64,000 bases of DNA from Planctellipticum sp942493135 (GCA_942493135.1 OW818684.1:6448001-6512000), one strand, 5' to 3'; numbered from the stretch's first letter, positions 36,403-45,963 are shown. Numbers and translations are program-made. Notes: generated from the sequence alone by a model not told the origin.

Positions 36403-37419
36403 ATGGCAAAACTGCTCATCCTGCTGACGGCGTTAACCGGCTGTGTCTCGACGGCGTTAGCGCAGCACTCCGACCCGAAGGGGCGTGTCTCGGCTCACAA
36501 GGCGCTCGACTGGCTCGCCGGGGAACAGCATCGGCAAGGCTACTGGGAGGCCAACGGGGGCCAGTACCGGGTGGCCATGACCGCGCTGGCGGCGAACGCC
36601 ATGCTGGCGGAAGGCTCGACGGCCAATGGCGGGAAGTACTCCAAGAACATCCGGGACGCAGTCGATTATCTGCTGGACGCTTCGCAGCCGAACGGTCTGA
36701 TCGGCTACAAGAACGACTACCATTACACCTACGGACACGGCTTTTCGATGCTGTTTCTGTCGCAGGTGTTCGGCGAGGAGGAAGACTCCCGCCGGCGGGA
36801 GCGGCTGAAGACAGTGCTGGAGAAGGCGGTGCAGTTCTGCGGCGAGGCTCAGACGCCGGATGGCGGGTGGGGGTACGTTTCGGCGAAGGACGGGAACAAC
36901 TTTGACGAAGGTTCCACCTGCGTCACTCAGGTGCAGGGGCTGCGAGCCTGCCGGAACGCGGGAATTCCGGTGCCGAAGGAAGTGATCGACCGGGCGGTGG
37001 AGTACATCCGCAAATGCACGACGCCCGAAGGGGCGGTGCAGTACAGCATCCGCGGCGGCGGACCGCGACCGCCGATCACCGCGGCGGCGGTCGCCTGCCT
37101 GTTCAATACGGGGGAGACGGACAATGAGTTCGCCCAGAAGCTGCTGAAGTACTGCGAGAAGGAGATCAAGATTTCCGCGCAGGGGGGGAACCTGTTTGGG
37201 CACTGGCACTACACCCATTACTACTACTCGCAGGTGATCTACCGGCTGGGCGACGAGAAGTGGGACAAGTATTACGCCGAGATCAGCAAGGACATCATCA
37301 AAAAGCAGTCGGCGGACGGTTCGTGGAAAGAGGGTCACGTGGGCCCGGTCTACACGACGGCGATCAACGCGACGATCCTGCAGATCGATAACGGCTTTCT
37401 GCCGATTTATCAGCGGTAG
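36403..37419 (+). CDS. Secreted alpha/alpha-toroid protein with prenyltransferase/squalene-oxidase-type repeats
   Basis: A 338 aa protein with a signal peptide (MAKLLILLTALTGCVSTALA). The rest is a set of helical repeats with QW-like motifs: LDWLAGEQHRQGYWEANG, VQFCGEAQTPDGGWGY, VQGLRACRNAGIPVP, IIKKQSADGSWKEG. This is the terpenoid cyclase/prenyltransferase repeat fold, but no DxDD or metal-binding set is visible, so enzymatic activity is doubtful. Such proteins are common in planctomycetes. AGAGGGA lies 5 bp before the ATG at 36403. Confidence 0.82.
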   Translation: MAKLLILLTALTGCVSTALAQHSDPKGRVSAHKALDWLAGEQHRQGYWEANGGQYRVAMTALAANAMLAEGSTANGGKYSKNIRDAVDYLLDASQPNGLIGYKNDYHYTYGHGFSMLFLSQVFGEEEDSRRRERLKTVLEKAVQFCGEAQTPDGGWGYVSAKDGNNFDEGSTCVTQVQGLRACRNAGIPVPKEVIDRAVEYIRKCTTPEGAVQYSIRGGGPRPPITAAAVACLFNTGETDNEFAQKLLKYCEKEIKISAQGGNLFGHWHYTHYYYSQVIYRLGDEKWDKYYAEISKDIIKKQSADGSWKEGHVGPVYTTAINATILQIDNGFLPIYQR

Positions 37420-37960
37420 GCCGGTCGACGCGGGTAATGCGGAGCGGCTGCCTGCCGCTTTGAGCAAGGGCGTCGTTTCGTGCTGCAGGGCAGGGCGGAA
37501 GAGCGCTGCCGGCCCGCGGACGGTCCCGTAGCGGTACCCGGCGAGAGAGCATTGTTCCACTTTCTGACATTTTTCTAAAAACTGCTCTTGCAATCCCGCC
37601 GTACCAGAGTGAACGTGCGTGACGTCGGCGTGGGAAACGACATGCATGCACGCAATGGGGCAACCCGGAGCGCTCGAGCGAATCCCCGTCGGCCAGCGGG
37701 CCTGGTCAGGGCCCATCACGGTCGAGCCGCAAGGCCCGGCCGAGGGAGCGCACCCCGTGCGCACCCACTCGACGTCGAGATTCTTTCCCGTACTACGCGG
37801 GCCTCACAACCCGCCACCTGATCAACGCCAGCTCAAAGGACGGGCGGAGCGGACTTCGACAACCCGCTCCGCCGCGTCCGAGCCGGTGGCTTATCGAGAA
37901 AGCCTCCCCGCAGGCCGCGCTCGCGCTGCGCGCTAAGCACCCCCGCGCGCCCTCTCTCCC
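37420..37960. other. Intergenic region left of the insertion sequence
   Basis: About 540 bp without a supported gene. Open frames here have no recognisable products. The right end meets the heptamer repeat that the insertion sequence entered. Confidence 0.4.
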
Positions 37961-37979
37961 ATTCTGCAATTTGCACTTT

Positions 37980-37997
37980 CAGTAGTTCCCAGATCGG
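37980..37997. repeat. Left terminal inverted repeat of the insertion sequence
   Basis: CAGTAGTTCCCAGATCGG, exact inverse of the right end. Preceded by the target duplication ACTTT. Confidence 0.9.
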
Positions 37998-38072
37998 GAG
38001 GTGATCTTCAAATGAACGCAGGGCTTTCCTACACAATGACTTGTGGAACAGGGTCATTCATGGAGGAAGCCC

Positions 38073-39268
38073 ATGCGTTCGAGAAACAGTGTGACTGTGT
38101 CGGACCGGCAGGTCCAGATGCTGGCCGAGGATTGGCTGCGGACGGCGATGCCGCTCAGGGATGTCGGATGGAAGTGCACCTCCAGACGGTTGTGGCAGAT
38201 CGTATTGCTGGCCGCAGCTCGCATGAGTTCGGTCTTCGCGGTCTGCCGCGATCTGGTCGGCAGCTCCTTGCGATCAGGCGGTTCGCAACGCCCTGACGGC
38301 TTGTTTGCCGGCGCGTCCGCTGACGCTCGAACAGTGGCTGCATCCGGCGCTCTGCGGGCCGCAGTTGCCCGGGGCGATCTTTCGCAAAGCCCGGCAGGTC
38401 GCCATCGACTGGCATCTGATCCCCTACCACGGACAGCCGCACCGGCATGCCAACGAACTGTATCACAGCCTGCCCAGGTCGGGGACGAGCAAATTTCACG
38501 CCTACGCCACGGCCTGCGTCGTCGAACAGGGCTATCGTTACACCCTCGCTGCGACGTCGGTCAAAGGGAGCGAGTCGCCGCTGGCCGTGCTCGAACGGTT
38601 GCTCGATCGTCTGCAGGCGCGGGGGCTGAAGATCAAAGTTCTGCTGCTGGATCGGCAGTTTTTCAGCCGCTCCGGTGCTGGAACGTCTGCAGCAGCGTCG
38701 CATCCCCTTTCTGATGCCGGTGGCGCTGCGCGGCCGCAGGCCGAAGCGTCGGTCGCGACGCGGCACAAAGCCGGGCGTACGGAAGCTGCGAGATTTCCTG
38801 CGCTGTGCCGCCGGACGCTATCGCTACACGTGGACGGTCAAACAGAGTTCGGCCTCCTTCACCGTGGTGGTGGCGTACAAGAGCTATCGCCACGACAAAA
38901 CCGGGCAGCGCCGCTCGAAGCGCCTGCTGTTCGCAGCCTGGAACGTGAGCGGCGCACCGGTCGAACTCCGGGAGCTGTATCGACGCCGGTTCGGAATCGA
39001 GTCCAGCTACCGACAGCTCGGCCAGGCCCGCATCCGGACCTGCACGACCGATCCGGTGCAGCGACTGTTCTTCGTGCTGGTGGGGCTGGTGCTGAGAAAC
39101 GTCTGGGTCTGGCTGCACTTCACGTACTTTGCCGAGCGCCGGAACGGCGAACTCGTGCTGCATCTGGAACGTCTGCGTTTCCGCCGGATGCTGCACTGGA
39201 TCGCCAACGCCATCACACGCGAACTTCACGACGGTTCCAGTTTCTCAACGCAACTTCAACTTGAATAG
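38073..39268 (+). pseudogene. DDE transposase with two frameshifts
   Basis: The reading starts at ATG 38073 (GGAGG 7 bp upstream): MRSRNSVTVSDRQVQMLAED. Near 38270-38285 it must shift by +1 to give AVRNALTACLPARPLTLEQW, with the first Asp in VAIDWHLIPYHGQ. Near 38665-38675 it must shift +1 again, after the second Asp in KVLLLDRQFFS, to give VLERLQQRRIPFLMPV and the Glu in RRRFGIESSYRQL. All three DDE residues exist but in three different frames, so no full transposase (about 398 codons) is made without two frameshifts. Decay is more likely than double programmed frameshifting. No second copy is in the window to supply transposase. Confidence 0.85.
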
Positions 39269-39285
39269 CGGTTTGACGCCGATCG

Positions 39286-39303
39286 CCGATCTGGGAACTA
39301 CTG
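39286..39303. repeat. Right terminal inverted repeat of the insertion sequence
   Basis: CCGATCTGGGAACTACTG, exact inverse of the left end, followed by the second copy of the ACTTT duplication. Confidence 0.9.
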
Positions 39304-39324
39304 ACTTTTCATTTTGCAATTTGC

Positions 39325-39750
39325 AATGCCTTCTCTCTTCGAACTCCCACTGCCCCTCCGGTATCACGCCAGCTTTCCACAGTGCACTGCAACGGTCCTC
39401 CGCGGTCAAAACTGCCGATTTCAATCCCTGCAGCCTTCGTCAAACATTCATCAATTCCGCCGCGGTGGCACAGGTTGGTCGTCTTCGACCTACCTGTGTG
39501 GCAACGCCACAGGAGGTTGGCGAGTCGAGGAGAATTACCGCGCCACACAGCTCCTCGTTGCGTTATGACGTCACCGTCCGAGACTTCGGAACGATTTCTC
39601 CGGGCAGATGCCATGTCCGGCCGGCAACGGATCATCGATGATACGTTGTACGCTCACTTCGTGGCGCTCGTCGATCGCCGCCGCGTCGGGGTCGACGGCC
39701 GCGCATCTGAAGGTTGTCCGGATTCGCTGCAAGATCCGAGCGACGCGACG
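39325..39750. other. Intergenic region right of the insertion sequence
   Basis: About 425 bp with noticeably lower GC than the genes around it and no supported coding frame. It ends at the stop of the GNAT gene. Confidence 0.4.
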
Positions 39751-40269
39751 TCACTTCGTGTCGAAGATCGCAAACTCCGGCGAATACCGCACCAGTCCGC
39801 CTTCCGCGGTGACCGCCGACTCGTCAAACACAATCGCCTGAAACGCCTCGCCGCCGCCGTAGTCGTCGTGGAGATTCCAGACCTCCGCGGGCCGAAAACC
39901 GAAGCGGGCGTAGTACGCGGGGTCGCCGAGGATGACGACCAGCGGAGCGGCCGACTGTCGTGCGAGCGCCAGGCCGGCGGTGATCAGGGCGCTGCCGAAT
40001 CCCTGCCGCTGAAATTCGGGAGCGACGGCAACGGGCGCCAGGCCGAGGCCGACTGCGACGCCGTCCAGCGTGACCGGGCTGAAGGCGATGTGGCCGACGA
40101 TCCGGTCGTCGCGGGTGGCGACAAGGGAGATTGTCGGTTGAGATGCGGCGCGCAGATCGTCGACGAGACGGGCTTCGAGGTCCGTCGGGAAGGCGGCGGT
40201 GAGAATCTGGCGGATCCCGGCTTCGTCGCCGGGCTGTTCGGGGCGGATCGTGGGGGTGTTTGAGGTCAT
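39751..40269 (-). CDS. GNAT-family N-acetyltransferase
   Basis: A 172 aa acetyl-CoA-dependent acyltransferase, closest in pattern to the YhbS group. It shows TIRPEQPGDEAGIRQI, EARLVDDLRAA, GHIAFSPVTLDG, then LGLAPVAVAPEFQRQGFGSALI, the acetyl-CoA pyrophosphate-binding loop (Q-x-x-G-x-G), and VILGDPAYYARFGFRPA. The acceptor is unknown. The ATG at 40269 is used; a GTG 21 bp upstream would add seven residues. Cytoplasmic, single gene, divergent from the DUF255 gene. Confidence 0.9.
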   Translation of the reverse strand: MTSNTPTIRPEQPGDEAGIRQILTAAFPTDLEARLVDDLRAASQPTISLVATRDDRIVGHIAFSPVTLDGVAVGLGLAPVAVAPEFQRQGFGSALITAGLALARQSAAPLVVILGDPAYYARFGFRPAEVWNLHDDYGGGEAFQAIVFDESAVTAEGGLVRYSPEFAIFDTK

Positions 40270-40428
40270 CCAGGCAGAATAGTCGATCACGTTCCCGTCA
40301 CCCAGTGGAACTGGTCTTCAGCGGAGACGGGGGGCTTCTGCTACAATGTGACCGCTTAGCGTCGGCAGAAATTCCGTAGTACGGCGTGGCGTGTGGACGG
40401 AGTCAATAGAAACCAGATCGGAGGGCTG

Positions 40429-42987
40429 ATGCTCCGCGCTCAGACTGTTGTTCGAATCGGGGGGACGCTGGGGCTCGTTCTGTGGATGGCCGGATTGTGC
40501 CCGGCAGACGCGGGGGCCAAGGGCCGTCCGAACCGGCTGGCCCGCGAGACCAGCCCATATCTGCTGCTGCACGCCCACAATCCTGTCGACTGGTACCCGT
40601 GGGGGCCGGAGGCGCTGGAGAAGGCGAAACGCGAAAACAAGCTGATTTTTCTGTCGATCGGCTACAGCAGTTGCTACTGGTGCCACGTGATGGAGCGGAA
40701 GGTCTTCGAGAACGAAGATATCGCCCGCTACATGAACGAGCACTTCGTGTGCATCAAGGTCGACCGCGAAGAGCGGCCCGAGATCGACGACGTCTACATG
40801 ACGGCCCTGCTGGTCTACCAGCAGGCGACCGGGTCGGATGCGGGCGGCGGCTGGCCGCTGTCGATGTTTCTGACCCCCGACGCACAGCCGGTCGCGGGAG
40901 GGACCTATTTCCCCCCAGAGGACAAAGACGGAACCTACGGTTTTCCAACGGTGATGCGGAAGCTGACCGCCCTCTGGAAAGACAATCACGACCAGCTTCT
41001 GTCGAATGCAAAGATTCTGACCACGGAAACCCAGCGCCTGATGCGGCCGCGGCTGTCGCTGACGCCGGTGAAGCTGACGTCGGAAGTGGCGATGGAGGCC
41101 GGTGCGGCGGTCCTCGCGAGCGTCGATCCGCGATACGGCGGAGTCGATTTCCGGACGTCGTCGCCGGTCGGGCCGAAATTTCCGAGTCCCGGAAAACTGG
41201 CTCTGCTGCAGACGCTGGAAGCGATCGGACCCAGCGGGCCGCGCGGACAGGCTCTGGCCCTGACGCTGGATCAGATGGCGCTCGGCGGGTTGCGGGATCA
41301 CCTGGGGGGGGGCTTTCACCGGTACTCGGTGGACCGCGAATGGAAGGTGCCCCACTTCGAGAAGATGCTGTACGACCAGGCGCAGCTCCTGGAACTGTAT
41401 GCCCGCGGCTGGGAACAGCAGCAGAACCCGCTGTATCGGCAGGTGGCCGACGAGATCTTTCATTTCGTGATGTCCGAGCTGGCGTCGCCGGCGGGCGGGT
41501 TTTATGCGGCGCTCGACGCCGAAACGAAAGGGGTCGAAGGGGCGTACTACGTCTGGTCGGCCGCCGAGATTGAGCAGGTGCTGGGGAGCGCCGACGCGAA
41601 GCTGTTCCGGGCGGTCTACGAAGTCGTCGACCGGCCCGAGTTCGAGCATGGCAACGTGCTGCGGATGTCGCGGCCGCTGGCCGACTGGGCGGCCGCGTTT
41701 CAGATGCCATTGGCGGAACTGGAAGAGCGGCTGGCCGGCATGCGACGGTTGCTGCTGGCGAAACGCCGGGAACGCCCGGCCCTGTTGCGCGACGACAAAA
41801 TTCTAACGGCCTGGAACGGGTTGATGATTCGCGGCCTGGCGCAGGCGGGACGGATTCTGCAGCGACCGGAATACGTCTCGGCGGCCGAGCGGGCGGCAAA
41901 TTTCGTGCTGGCGAATCTGCGGACCGACGACGGACGCCTGCTCCGGACTCATACGGCGGGGAAGGCCAGTCTTGCGGGCTATCTGGAAGACTATGCCTTT
42001 CTGATTGACGGCCTGCTGGCGCTGCATCAGGCGACGCAGCAGCCGCAGTGGCTGACGGCGGCCCGCAAACTGCAGGCGGAGCAGGACCGGCTGTTCGGCG
42101 ATGGCGCCGTCGGCGGGTACTACTTTACGGCGACCGATCACGGAGCCACGCTGGCGCGCATCAAGACGTGCTACGACTCGGCAATTCCAGCCGGGAACAG
42201 TGTCGCGGCCCGCAATCTGGTGGCGCTGACCCGGCTGACGGGCGAAGCGGAATACCGGGAAAGCGCCGAGCGGACGCTGAAGACCTTTGCCGGTCAGATC
42301 GTCGAGATCCCTCGCAGCGTCACCAATCTGGCGATTGCGATGGTCGAGTATGCCGCGCTGCCCCCCGCGTCGGGGCAGGGAGAAACCGGACGCGCGCCGC
42401 GGGCGATTCCACCTGTCCGCGGCGGTGCTGGAGAAGTGCCGGAATTCGAAGGGATCGTCCTGGTCTCCGGGGAAGCCGTCGATGATGACGGCAGCGTGAA
42501 GAAGAAAAAGGAAGTTGCGACCGCTCAGGCGTGTCTGTCGGTGGATCGACTCCCGGCCGGAGGAACGTGTCAGATTCTCGTCCGGTTCAAGCTCGACGAG
42601 GGGTGGCATGCGAACGCGAATCCGCCGAGCGCCGAGAACTACATTCCGACGTCGCTGACGATCGAGAGCGCGCTGGGATGCAAGCTGCTGGACGCGAAGT
42701 ACCCGAAGGGGAAGCCGTTCAAGATGGAAGATACTCCCGAGCCGGTGAGTGTGTATGAGGGGACGGTGGAGTTCCGGGGAATGATCGAGATCCCCGCCGA
42801 AGCGGCCGGCAAAATCGACGAGATGGAAATCAAGGTGAAGTATCAGGCGTGTAACGCGAAAACGTGTCTGGCGCCGAAAGTTGTTTCTCTGAAGGGGAAA
42901 GTCGCCGTCGCCGGGCCGGGCGAGGCGGTCAAACAGATCAATGCGAAGCACTTTCCGGTGACAGCGGCTGCACCGGCGGACCAATAA
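40429..42987 (+). CDS. Secreted DUF255 thioredoxin-like protein fused to a DsbD N-terminal-like domain
   Basis: An 852 aa exported protein (signal peptide ending near CPADAGA). Residues about 35-200 are the DUF255 thioredoxin-like domain: LLLHAHNPVDWYPWG, LSIGYSSCYWCHVM with a CxxC pair, DREERPEIDDVYM. Next comes an (alpha/alpha)6-type domain (GGGFHRYSVDREW, PHFEKMLYDQAQLLELY, DDKILTAWNGLMIRGL), as in YyaL/SPATA20. The last 180 residues (ILVRFKLDEGWHANANPP, YEGTVEFRGMIEIP, VKYQACNAKTCLAP) resemble the DsbD N-terminal/DsbC-corrector domain. The CxxC and a C-terminal CNAKTC pair suggest periplasmic disulfide chemistry. GGAGGG lies 4 bp before the ATG at 40429. Confidence 0.88.
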   Translation: MLRAQTVVRIGGTLGLVLWMAGLCPADAGAKGRPNRLARETSPYLLLHAHNPVDWYPWGPEALEKAKRENKLIFLSIGYSSCYWCHVMERKVFENEDIARYMNEHFVCIKVDREERPEIDDVYMTALLVYQQATGSDAGGGWPLSMFLTPDAQPVAGGTYFPPEDKDGTYGFPTVMRKLTALWKDNHDQLLSNAKILTTETQRLMRPRLSLTPVKLTSEVAMEAGAAVLASVDPRYGGVDFRTSSPVGPKFPSPGKLALLQTLEAIGPSGPRGQALALTLDQMALGGLRDHLGGGFHRYSVDREWKVPHFEKMLYDQAQLLELYARGWEQQQNPLYRQVADEIFHFVMSELASPAGGFYAALDAETKGVEGAYYVWSAAEIEQVLGSADAKLFRAVYEVVDRPEFEHGNVLRMSRPLADWAAAFQMPLAELEERLAGMRRLLLAKRRERPALLRDDKILTAWNGLMIRGLAQAGRILQRPEYVSAAERAANFVLANLRTDDGRLLRTHTAGKASLAGYLEDYAFLIDGLLALHQATQQPQWLTAARKLQAEQDRLFGDGAVGGYYFTATDHGATLARIKTCYDSAIPAGNSVAARNLVALTRLTGEAEYRESAERTLKTFAGQIVEIPRSVTNLAIAMVEYAALPPASGQGETGRAPRAIPPVRGGAGEVPEFEGIVLVSGEAVDDDGSVKKKKEVATAQACLSVDRLPAGGTCQILVRFKLDEGWHANANPPSAENYIPTSLTIESALGCKLLDAKYPKGKPFKMEDTPEPVSVYEGTVEFRGMIEIPAEAAGKIDEMEIKVKYQACNAKTCLAPKVVSLKGKVAVAGPGEAVKQINAKHFPVTAAAPADQ

Positions 42988-43073
42988 GACTTCCGAGATT
43001 CACAGTCCATGTGGACAGGCCGTTCCGTCGTCGCGGAGCGGCACGAAGCGTCTCGTGCAGGGAAAGCAGCGAC

Positions 43074-44543
43074 ATGGACTTCTGGCATCGCGAATACACC
43101 GAAGGTCCGCTGGTTAAAACGAAGATCGTGGCCACGATCGGGCCGGCGTCGGGCAATCCCGAGATGCTGCGAGCCCTGGTGAAGGCTGGGGTCGATGTTT
43201 TCCGGCTGAACTTCGCTCACGGCGTCTACGACAACCTGGCGCAGGTGCTGACGTGGATCCGCGAGATCAGCCGCGAGCTCGAACGGCCGATCGGCGTGCT
43301 GGGAGATTTGTCGGGACCGAAGATCCGCCTGGGAGTGCTGCCCGAAGAGGGGGTCCGGTGTCGGATGGGTGCCGTCTACGAATTTGTCCGCGAGCTGACG
43401 CCCGGAACGCCGAACCAGTTCACGTGCACCTACGAGGCGCTGATCGACGATCTGAAGCCGGGCGACCGCGTGTTGCTGGCGGATGGAACGGTTTCGATGC
43501 GCGTGCTCGATGCCGATCCGAAGGCGGGGCGTGCGCGGTGCGAAGTCGTTCAGCCGGGGGTGGTCCGCAGCAAGCAGGGGGTGAACTTGCCGGGCGTGGC
43601 GCTCAGTACGCCATGCCTGACGGAAAAGGACCGGCGGGACCTGACGTGGGCGCTGGATCATCAGCTCGACTTCATCGGGTTGAGCTTTGTCCGGCAGGCG
43701 CAGGACATCGTCGACCTGCGGACCGCCATTTCGGAGCACGGAACGCCGACCCCGCCGTGGATCGTGGCGAAAATCGAGAAGCTGGAAGCGATCGACGATC
43801 TTGAGGCGATCGTCGAGGAAACGGACTGCGTGATGGTGGCTCGGGGCGACCTGGGAGTCGAAGCGGATATCGCGCACGTTCCGGGAATGCAGAAGCGGAT
43901 CATCCGGCTGTGTAACGAGCATCGGGTGCCGGTGATTACTGCGACGCAGATGCTGGACAGCATGCAGAAAAGCGAGCTGCCGACCCGCGCCGAAGTGAGC
44001 GACGTGGCGAACGCCATTCTGGACGGCACCGATGCCGTGATGCTTTCCGGCGAGACGGCGGTCGGGGATTACCCGGTGCAGGCCGTGTCGATGATGAGCC
44101 GGATCGCGCAGGACGCGGAGCGGCTGCTCGTACCCCGGCAACCCGCTGATGCGCCGAGCCATGCGCGGACGCGGGCCAAGGCGATTACGGAAGCGGTGAC
44201 GCACGGAGCCGCGGCGGCCGCCGCTTACCTGGGGATCAATCTTATTGTTGTGGCCACGCGGGGCGGCAAGACGGCGATGTCCATATCGCGCTATCGGCCC
44301 CGTGTCCCGACGCTGGCGCTGACGGACCGCCCGGAGGTCGCCCGGCGGCTGACACTGTTGTGGGGAGTGGCGCCGGTGTGCACGGAAGCCGTGTCCGCTT
44401 CGCCGACCGATCTGCTGAGCTTTGTGCAGAAGCGAGGGGTCGAGGCGGGCGTGCTGCAGCCGGGGTCGAAACTGGTGCTGGTGGGGAGCAGCGACTGGCG
44501 GCTGGAGTACCACGACATGATGCTGGTACATGTTGTTCCGTGA
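43074..44543 (+). CDS. pyk: Pyruvate kinase
   Basis: Final glycolytic enzyme (489 aa), making pyruvate and ATP from phosphoenolpyruvate and ADP. Motifs in order: KTKIVATIGPASGN, FRLNFAHGVYDN, GDLSGPKIRLG, a lid B domain around residues 80-165, WIVAKIEKLEAI with the catalytic Lys, MVARGDLGVE with metal-binding residues, ITATQMLDSM, and DAVMLSGETAVGDYP. The C-terminal regulatory domain is present (VVATRGGKTAMSISRYRP). The ATG at 43074 was chosen because upstream codons of the same frame are not family sequence and GGGAAAG lies before it. Confidence 0.96.
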   Translation: MDFWHREYTEGPLVKTKIVATIGPASGNPEMLRALVKAGVDVFRLNFAHGVYDNLAQVLTWIREISRELERPIGVLGDLSGPKIRLGVLPEEGVRCRMGAVYEFVRELTPGTPNQFTCTYEALIDDLKPGDRVLLADGTVSMRVLDADPKAGRARCEVVQPGVVRSKQGVNLPGVALSTPCLTEKDRRDLTWALDHQLDFIGLSFVRQAQDIVDLRTAISEHGTPTPPWIVAKIEKLEAIDDLEAIVEETDCVMVARGDLGVEADIAHVPGMQKRIIRLCNEHRVPVITATQMLDSMQKSELPTRAEVSDVANAILDGTDAVMLSGETAVGDYPVQAVSMMSRIAQDAERLLVPRQPADAPSHARTRAKAITEAVTHGAAAAAAYLGINLIVVATRGGKTAMSISRYRPRVPTLALTDRPEVARRLTLLWGVAPVCTEAVSASPTDLLSFVQKRGVEAGVLQPGSKLVLVGSSDWRLEYHDMMLVHVVP

Positions 44544-44560
44544 CTGTCTCGGCGAAGCAC

Positions 44561-44588
44561 GAAATCCGAAACTCGAAATCCGAAACTT
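44561..44588. repeat. Heptamer-periodic intergenic repeat, family B
   Basis: Units GAAATCC, GAAACTC, GAAATCC and GAAACTT in exact 7-bp phase, 17 bp after the pyk stop. The sequence is unrelated to family A. Confidence 0.75.
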
Positions 44589-44639
44589 AGAGAAGAGCGA
44601 AGCCCGGAAGGGTGGAACGCCATCGCGGGGGGCTCTGCA

Positions 44640-45956
44640 TTGAATCTTTCGCAGGCGTTTACGCCCACTCGCTGGCGATTCGTTGCCTTCTGCGTCTTCG
44701 CGACTATCGCACACGCTGCGCCTTTGATGGCCGGAGACTGGCCGCACTGGCGGGGGCCTTTTCGCAATGGTGTCGTCGACGAGAGCCTGGGGGACGTTGC
44801 GGCGACATGGTCCGAAGCCGCTCCGGCCTGGCGGGCGAATGTGGGAGAGGGGGCCACATCTCCGATCATGGTGGCCGGGCGCGTTTACGTGATGGGCTGG
44901 CGCGACGGCCGGGATACGGTGGTCTGTCTGGAGGCAAGCACCGGGCGCGAGTTGTGGCGTCAGTCATATGCGTGTCCGAAGTACGGACGTCGGGCCGTCG
45001 GCGACGAAGGCCTGTATTCGGGGCCGACTTCGAGTCCCGAGTTCGATCCAGCGACGGAGAAGTTGTTCACGCTCAGCGCCGACGGCGGCCTGAATTGCTG
45101 GGACCCGGCACGCGAGGGCGCGCTGGTCTGGAGCCGGAATCTCTACGACGACTACGACGTGCCACAGCGTCCCCGGCACGGACGTTCCGGTCGGCGTGAC
45201 TACGGCTACACGACCGCTCCGCTGGCATGGGGCGACTGGGTGATCGTCGAGGTCGGCGCTGGCGAGGGAACCTTGATCGCCTTCGACCAGGCGAGCGGCC
45301 AGCAGGTGTGGACCAGCGAATGCCGCGATCCGGCGGGGCATACGGGCGGTCTCGTGCCGCTGACGGTCGAAGGGGTGCCTTGCGTGGCCGTGATGACCTA
45401 TCGCGGGCTGCTGGTGGCCCGGCTCGATGCCGGGCACGAGGGGCAAACGGTGGCGGAGCACCAGTGGACGACCGACTTTGCGAACAACATCGCAACGCCC
45501 GCCGTGCACGAGAATTCGGTGCTGATCACGTCAGCCTACAATCACCAGGCGATCTGCCGGCTCGACGTCGACCTGCGGGGGGCCAGAAAGGTCTGGGAGC
45601 AGCCGTTTGCGTCCAAAGTCTGCAGTCCGATCATTCACGACAGTCGGATCACCTGGGCCTGGCAGACGATGCATTGCCTCGACTTTGCATCGGGGGCCGA
45701 GCGCTGGTCGGGCGGGACGTTCGGCGACGCTGGTTCGTGTGTGCTGACGAAGGACGGGAAGCTGATCGTGTGGGGCGGACACGGCAAGCTGGCGCTCGTT
45801 GATGCCGCGGACGGAGCTACGAAGTATCGCGAAATTGCTGTGCGTGATCGGCTGGCGCGGTCGGACGTCTGGCCGCACGTGGTTCTGGCGGACGGTCGAC
45901 TGTTGTGCAAAGACCGCGAGGGCGGGATTGTGTGCTTTCCATTGAAGAGCGAGTAG
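44640..45956 (+). CDS. Secreted PQQ-like beta-propeller protein
   Basis: A 438 aa protein with a signal peptide (to about residue 31, HAAPLMAGDW) and repeated propeller blades: DWPHWRGPFRNGVVDES, VYVMGWRDGRDTVVCLEAST, LFTLSADGGLNCWD, TLIAFDQASGQQVWTSE, LVARLDAGHEGQTV, KLALVDAADGATKY. This is the PQQ_2/BamB-type eight-bladed propeller often found in planctomycete secreted proteins, where PQQ binding is not assured. No ATG is available before the signal peptide, so TTG at 44640 is the start. It converges on the next gene with 7 bp between stops. Confidence 0.85.
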   Translation: MNLSQAFTPTRWRFVAFCVFATIAHAAPLMAGDWPHWRGPFRNGVVDESLGDVAATWSEAAPAWRANVGEGATSPIMVAGRVYVMGWRDGRDTVVCLEASTGRELWRQSYACPKYGRRAVGDEGLYSGPTSSPEFDPATEKLFTLSADGGLNCWDPAREGALVWSRNLYDDYDVPQRPRHGRSGRRDYGYTTAPLAWGDWVIVEVGAGEGTLIAFDQASGQQVWTSECRDPAGHTGGLVPLTVEGVPCVAVMTYRGLLVARLDAGHEGQTVAEHQWTTDFANNIATPAVHENSVLITSAYNHQAICRLDVDLRGARKVWEQPFASKVCSPIIHDSRITWAWQTMHCLDFASGAERWSGGTFGDAGSCVLTKDGKLIVWGGHGKLALVDAADGATKYREIAVRDRLARSDVWPHVVLADGRLLCKDREGGIVCFPLKSE

Positions 45957-45963
45957 ACGGCAG

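Larger units (their letters stand above)
37980..39303 (+). mobile_element. Insertion sequence with IS4-superfamily (possibly ISH3-like) transposase
   Basis: A 1324 bp element bounded by perfect 18 bp terminal inverted repeats, CAGTAGTTCCCAGATCGG at 37980-37997 and its complement at 39286-39303, and by a 5 bp target duplication ACTTT (37975-37979 and 39304-39308). It carries one transposase gene, now frameshifted. A 5 bp duplication is shorter than for classical IS4 members and agrees better with ISH3- or IS1634-like groups; the family call is tentative. Confidence 0.9.
37961..39324. repeat. Family A heptamer repeat split by the insertion sequence
   Basis: Left part: ATTCTGC (37961-37967), AATTTGC (37968-37974), ACTTT (37975-37979). 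Right part: ACTTT (39304-39308, duplicated), TC, ATTTTGC (39311-39317), AATTTGC (39318-39324). Removing the element and one ACTTT restores five heptamers in phase, matching the other copies. Confidence 0.85.

Noticed and set aside
42843..44747. 634-codon minus-strand frame over pyruvate kinase
   Set aside because: Shadow of pyk: His/Arg/Asp-rich, no family features, no ribosome binding site.
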